From Blastocatellia bacterium (lineage in GTDB: Bacteria; Acidobacteriota; Blastocatellia; Pyrinomonadales; Pyrinomonadaceae): DNA of 6,318 nucleotides. A program made the translations under genes and the position numbers. Below the pieces are notes generated by a model that was not told the origin of the DNA, made no database searches, and was given only the letters and a program-made list of their open reading frames with translations. Location of the stretch: assembly GCA_003175865.1 (NCBI GenBank), contig PSRF01000029.1, positions 1 to 6,318 on the forward strand. The letters are read 5' to 3'. This document shows positions 6,257 to 6,318 of this stretch, one piece after another (within the stretch, counting starts at the first letter, position 1; each line of letters begins with the position of its first letter).

Positions 6257-6277
6257 ACCGGCACTCGTGAGGCCGGT
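6257..6277. other. Inverted repeat ACCGGC/GCCGGT upstream of the kynurenine operon
   Basis: ACCGGC (6257-6262) and GCCGGT (6272-6277) are perfect reverse complements around a 9-nt loop that contains a further CTC/GAG pairing. It lies about 30-50 bp upstream of the candidate -10. It could be an operator for an operon regulator or the terminator of a gene beyond the window edge; the flanking T-rich tract (GGTTTCACT on the minus strand) is weak, so neither role is settled. Confidence 0.4.
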
Positions 6278-6318
6278 CATTTGTGGACGAACATGGGCCC
6301 GTAAATGAAGAGAATCTT

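Noticed and set aside
6260..6273. GG-N10-GC spacing resembling a sigma-54 -24/-12 promoter upstream of the kynurenine operon, tempting as a target of the NtrC-type regulator
   Set aside because: The spacing arises symmetrically from the palindrome, and the -12 part reads AGGC rather than TTGC on the plus strand, so it is not convincing. Nothing else links the regulator to the operon.

Overview
The window looks like chromosomal DNA of a free-living heterotrophic bacterium of middling GC, roughly half by eye. It has two convergent blocks of genes, a short repeat-bearing gap between them, and no phage, IS transposase, tRNA, rRNA or CRISPR signal. The gene mix (NtrC-type two-component pair, tryptophan-kynurenine catabolism, a benzoate-CoA-ligase-family enzyme, a stand-alone PilZ protein) would fit Acidobacteriota of the Blastocatellia/Pyrinomonadaceae type. 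That assignment is an inference from gene content and the REP-like repeat, not something the sequence proves.

Plus-strand block (1-1776): the C-terminal ATPase domain of a sensor histidine kinase, cut by the window start, overlaps by four bases (TTGA) a full-length NtrC-type response regulator. The regulator has a receiver, a sigma-54 AAA+ domain and a Fis-type helix-turn-helix. Its sigma-54-contacting loop reads GAFSGA instead of the usual GAFTGA.

Convergent gap (1777-1976): a perfect 22-bp inverted repeat with a 45-nt spacer, each arm itself a small hairpin (REP/BIME-like or MITE-like), followed by a strong GC-rich hairpin that probably ends transcription from both sides.

Minus-strand block (6189 down to 1977): five genes in one direction with short gaps (23, 30 and 45 nt, then a 4-nt overlap). 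In transcription order they are a kynureninase-type PLP enzyme, tryptophan 2,3-dioxygenase, a small PilZ-domain protein, a benzoate/2-aminobenzoate-CoA-ligase-type enzyme, and a 67-residue protein of unknown function whose GTG start overlaps the ligase stop. Read together they suggest a route tryptophan -> N-formylkynurenine -> kynurenine -> anthranilate -> anthraniloyl-CoA. The formamidase step is not encoded here and the enzymes for later use of anthraniloyl-CoA are outside the window. The PilZ gene in the middle hints at a link between cyclic-di-GMP signalling and this catabolic operon, and together with the unknown coupled gene is the least expected part of the window.
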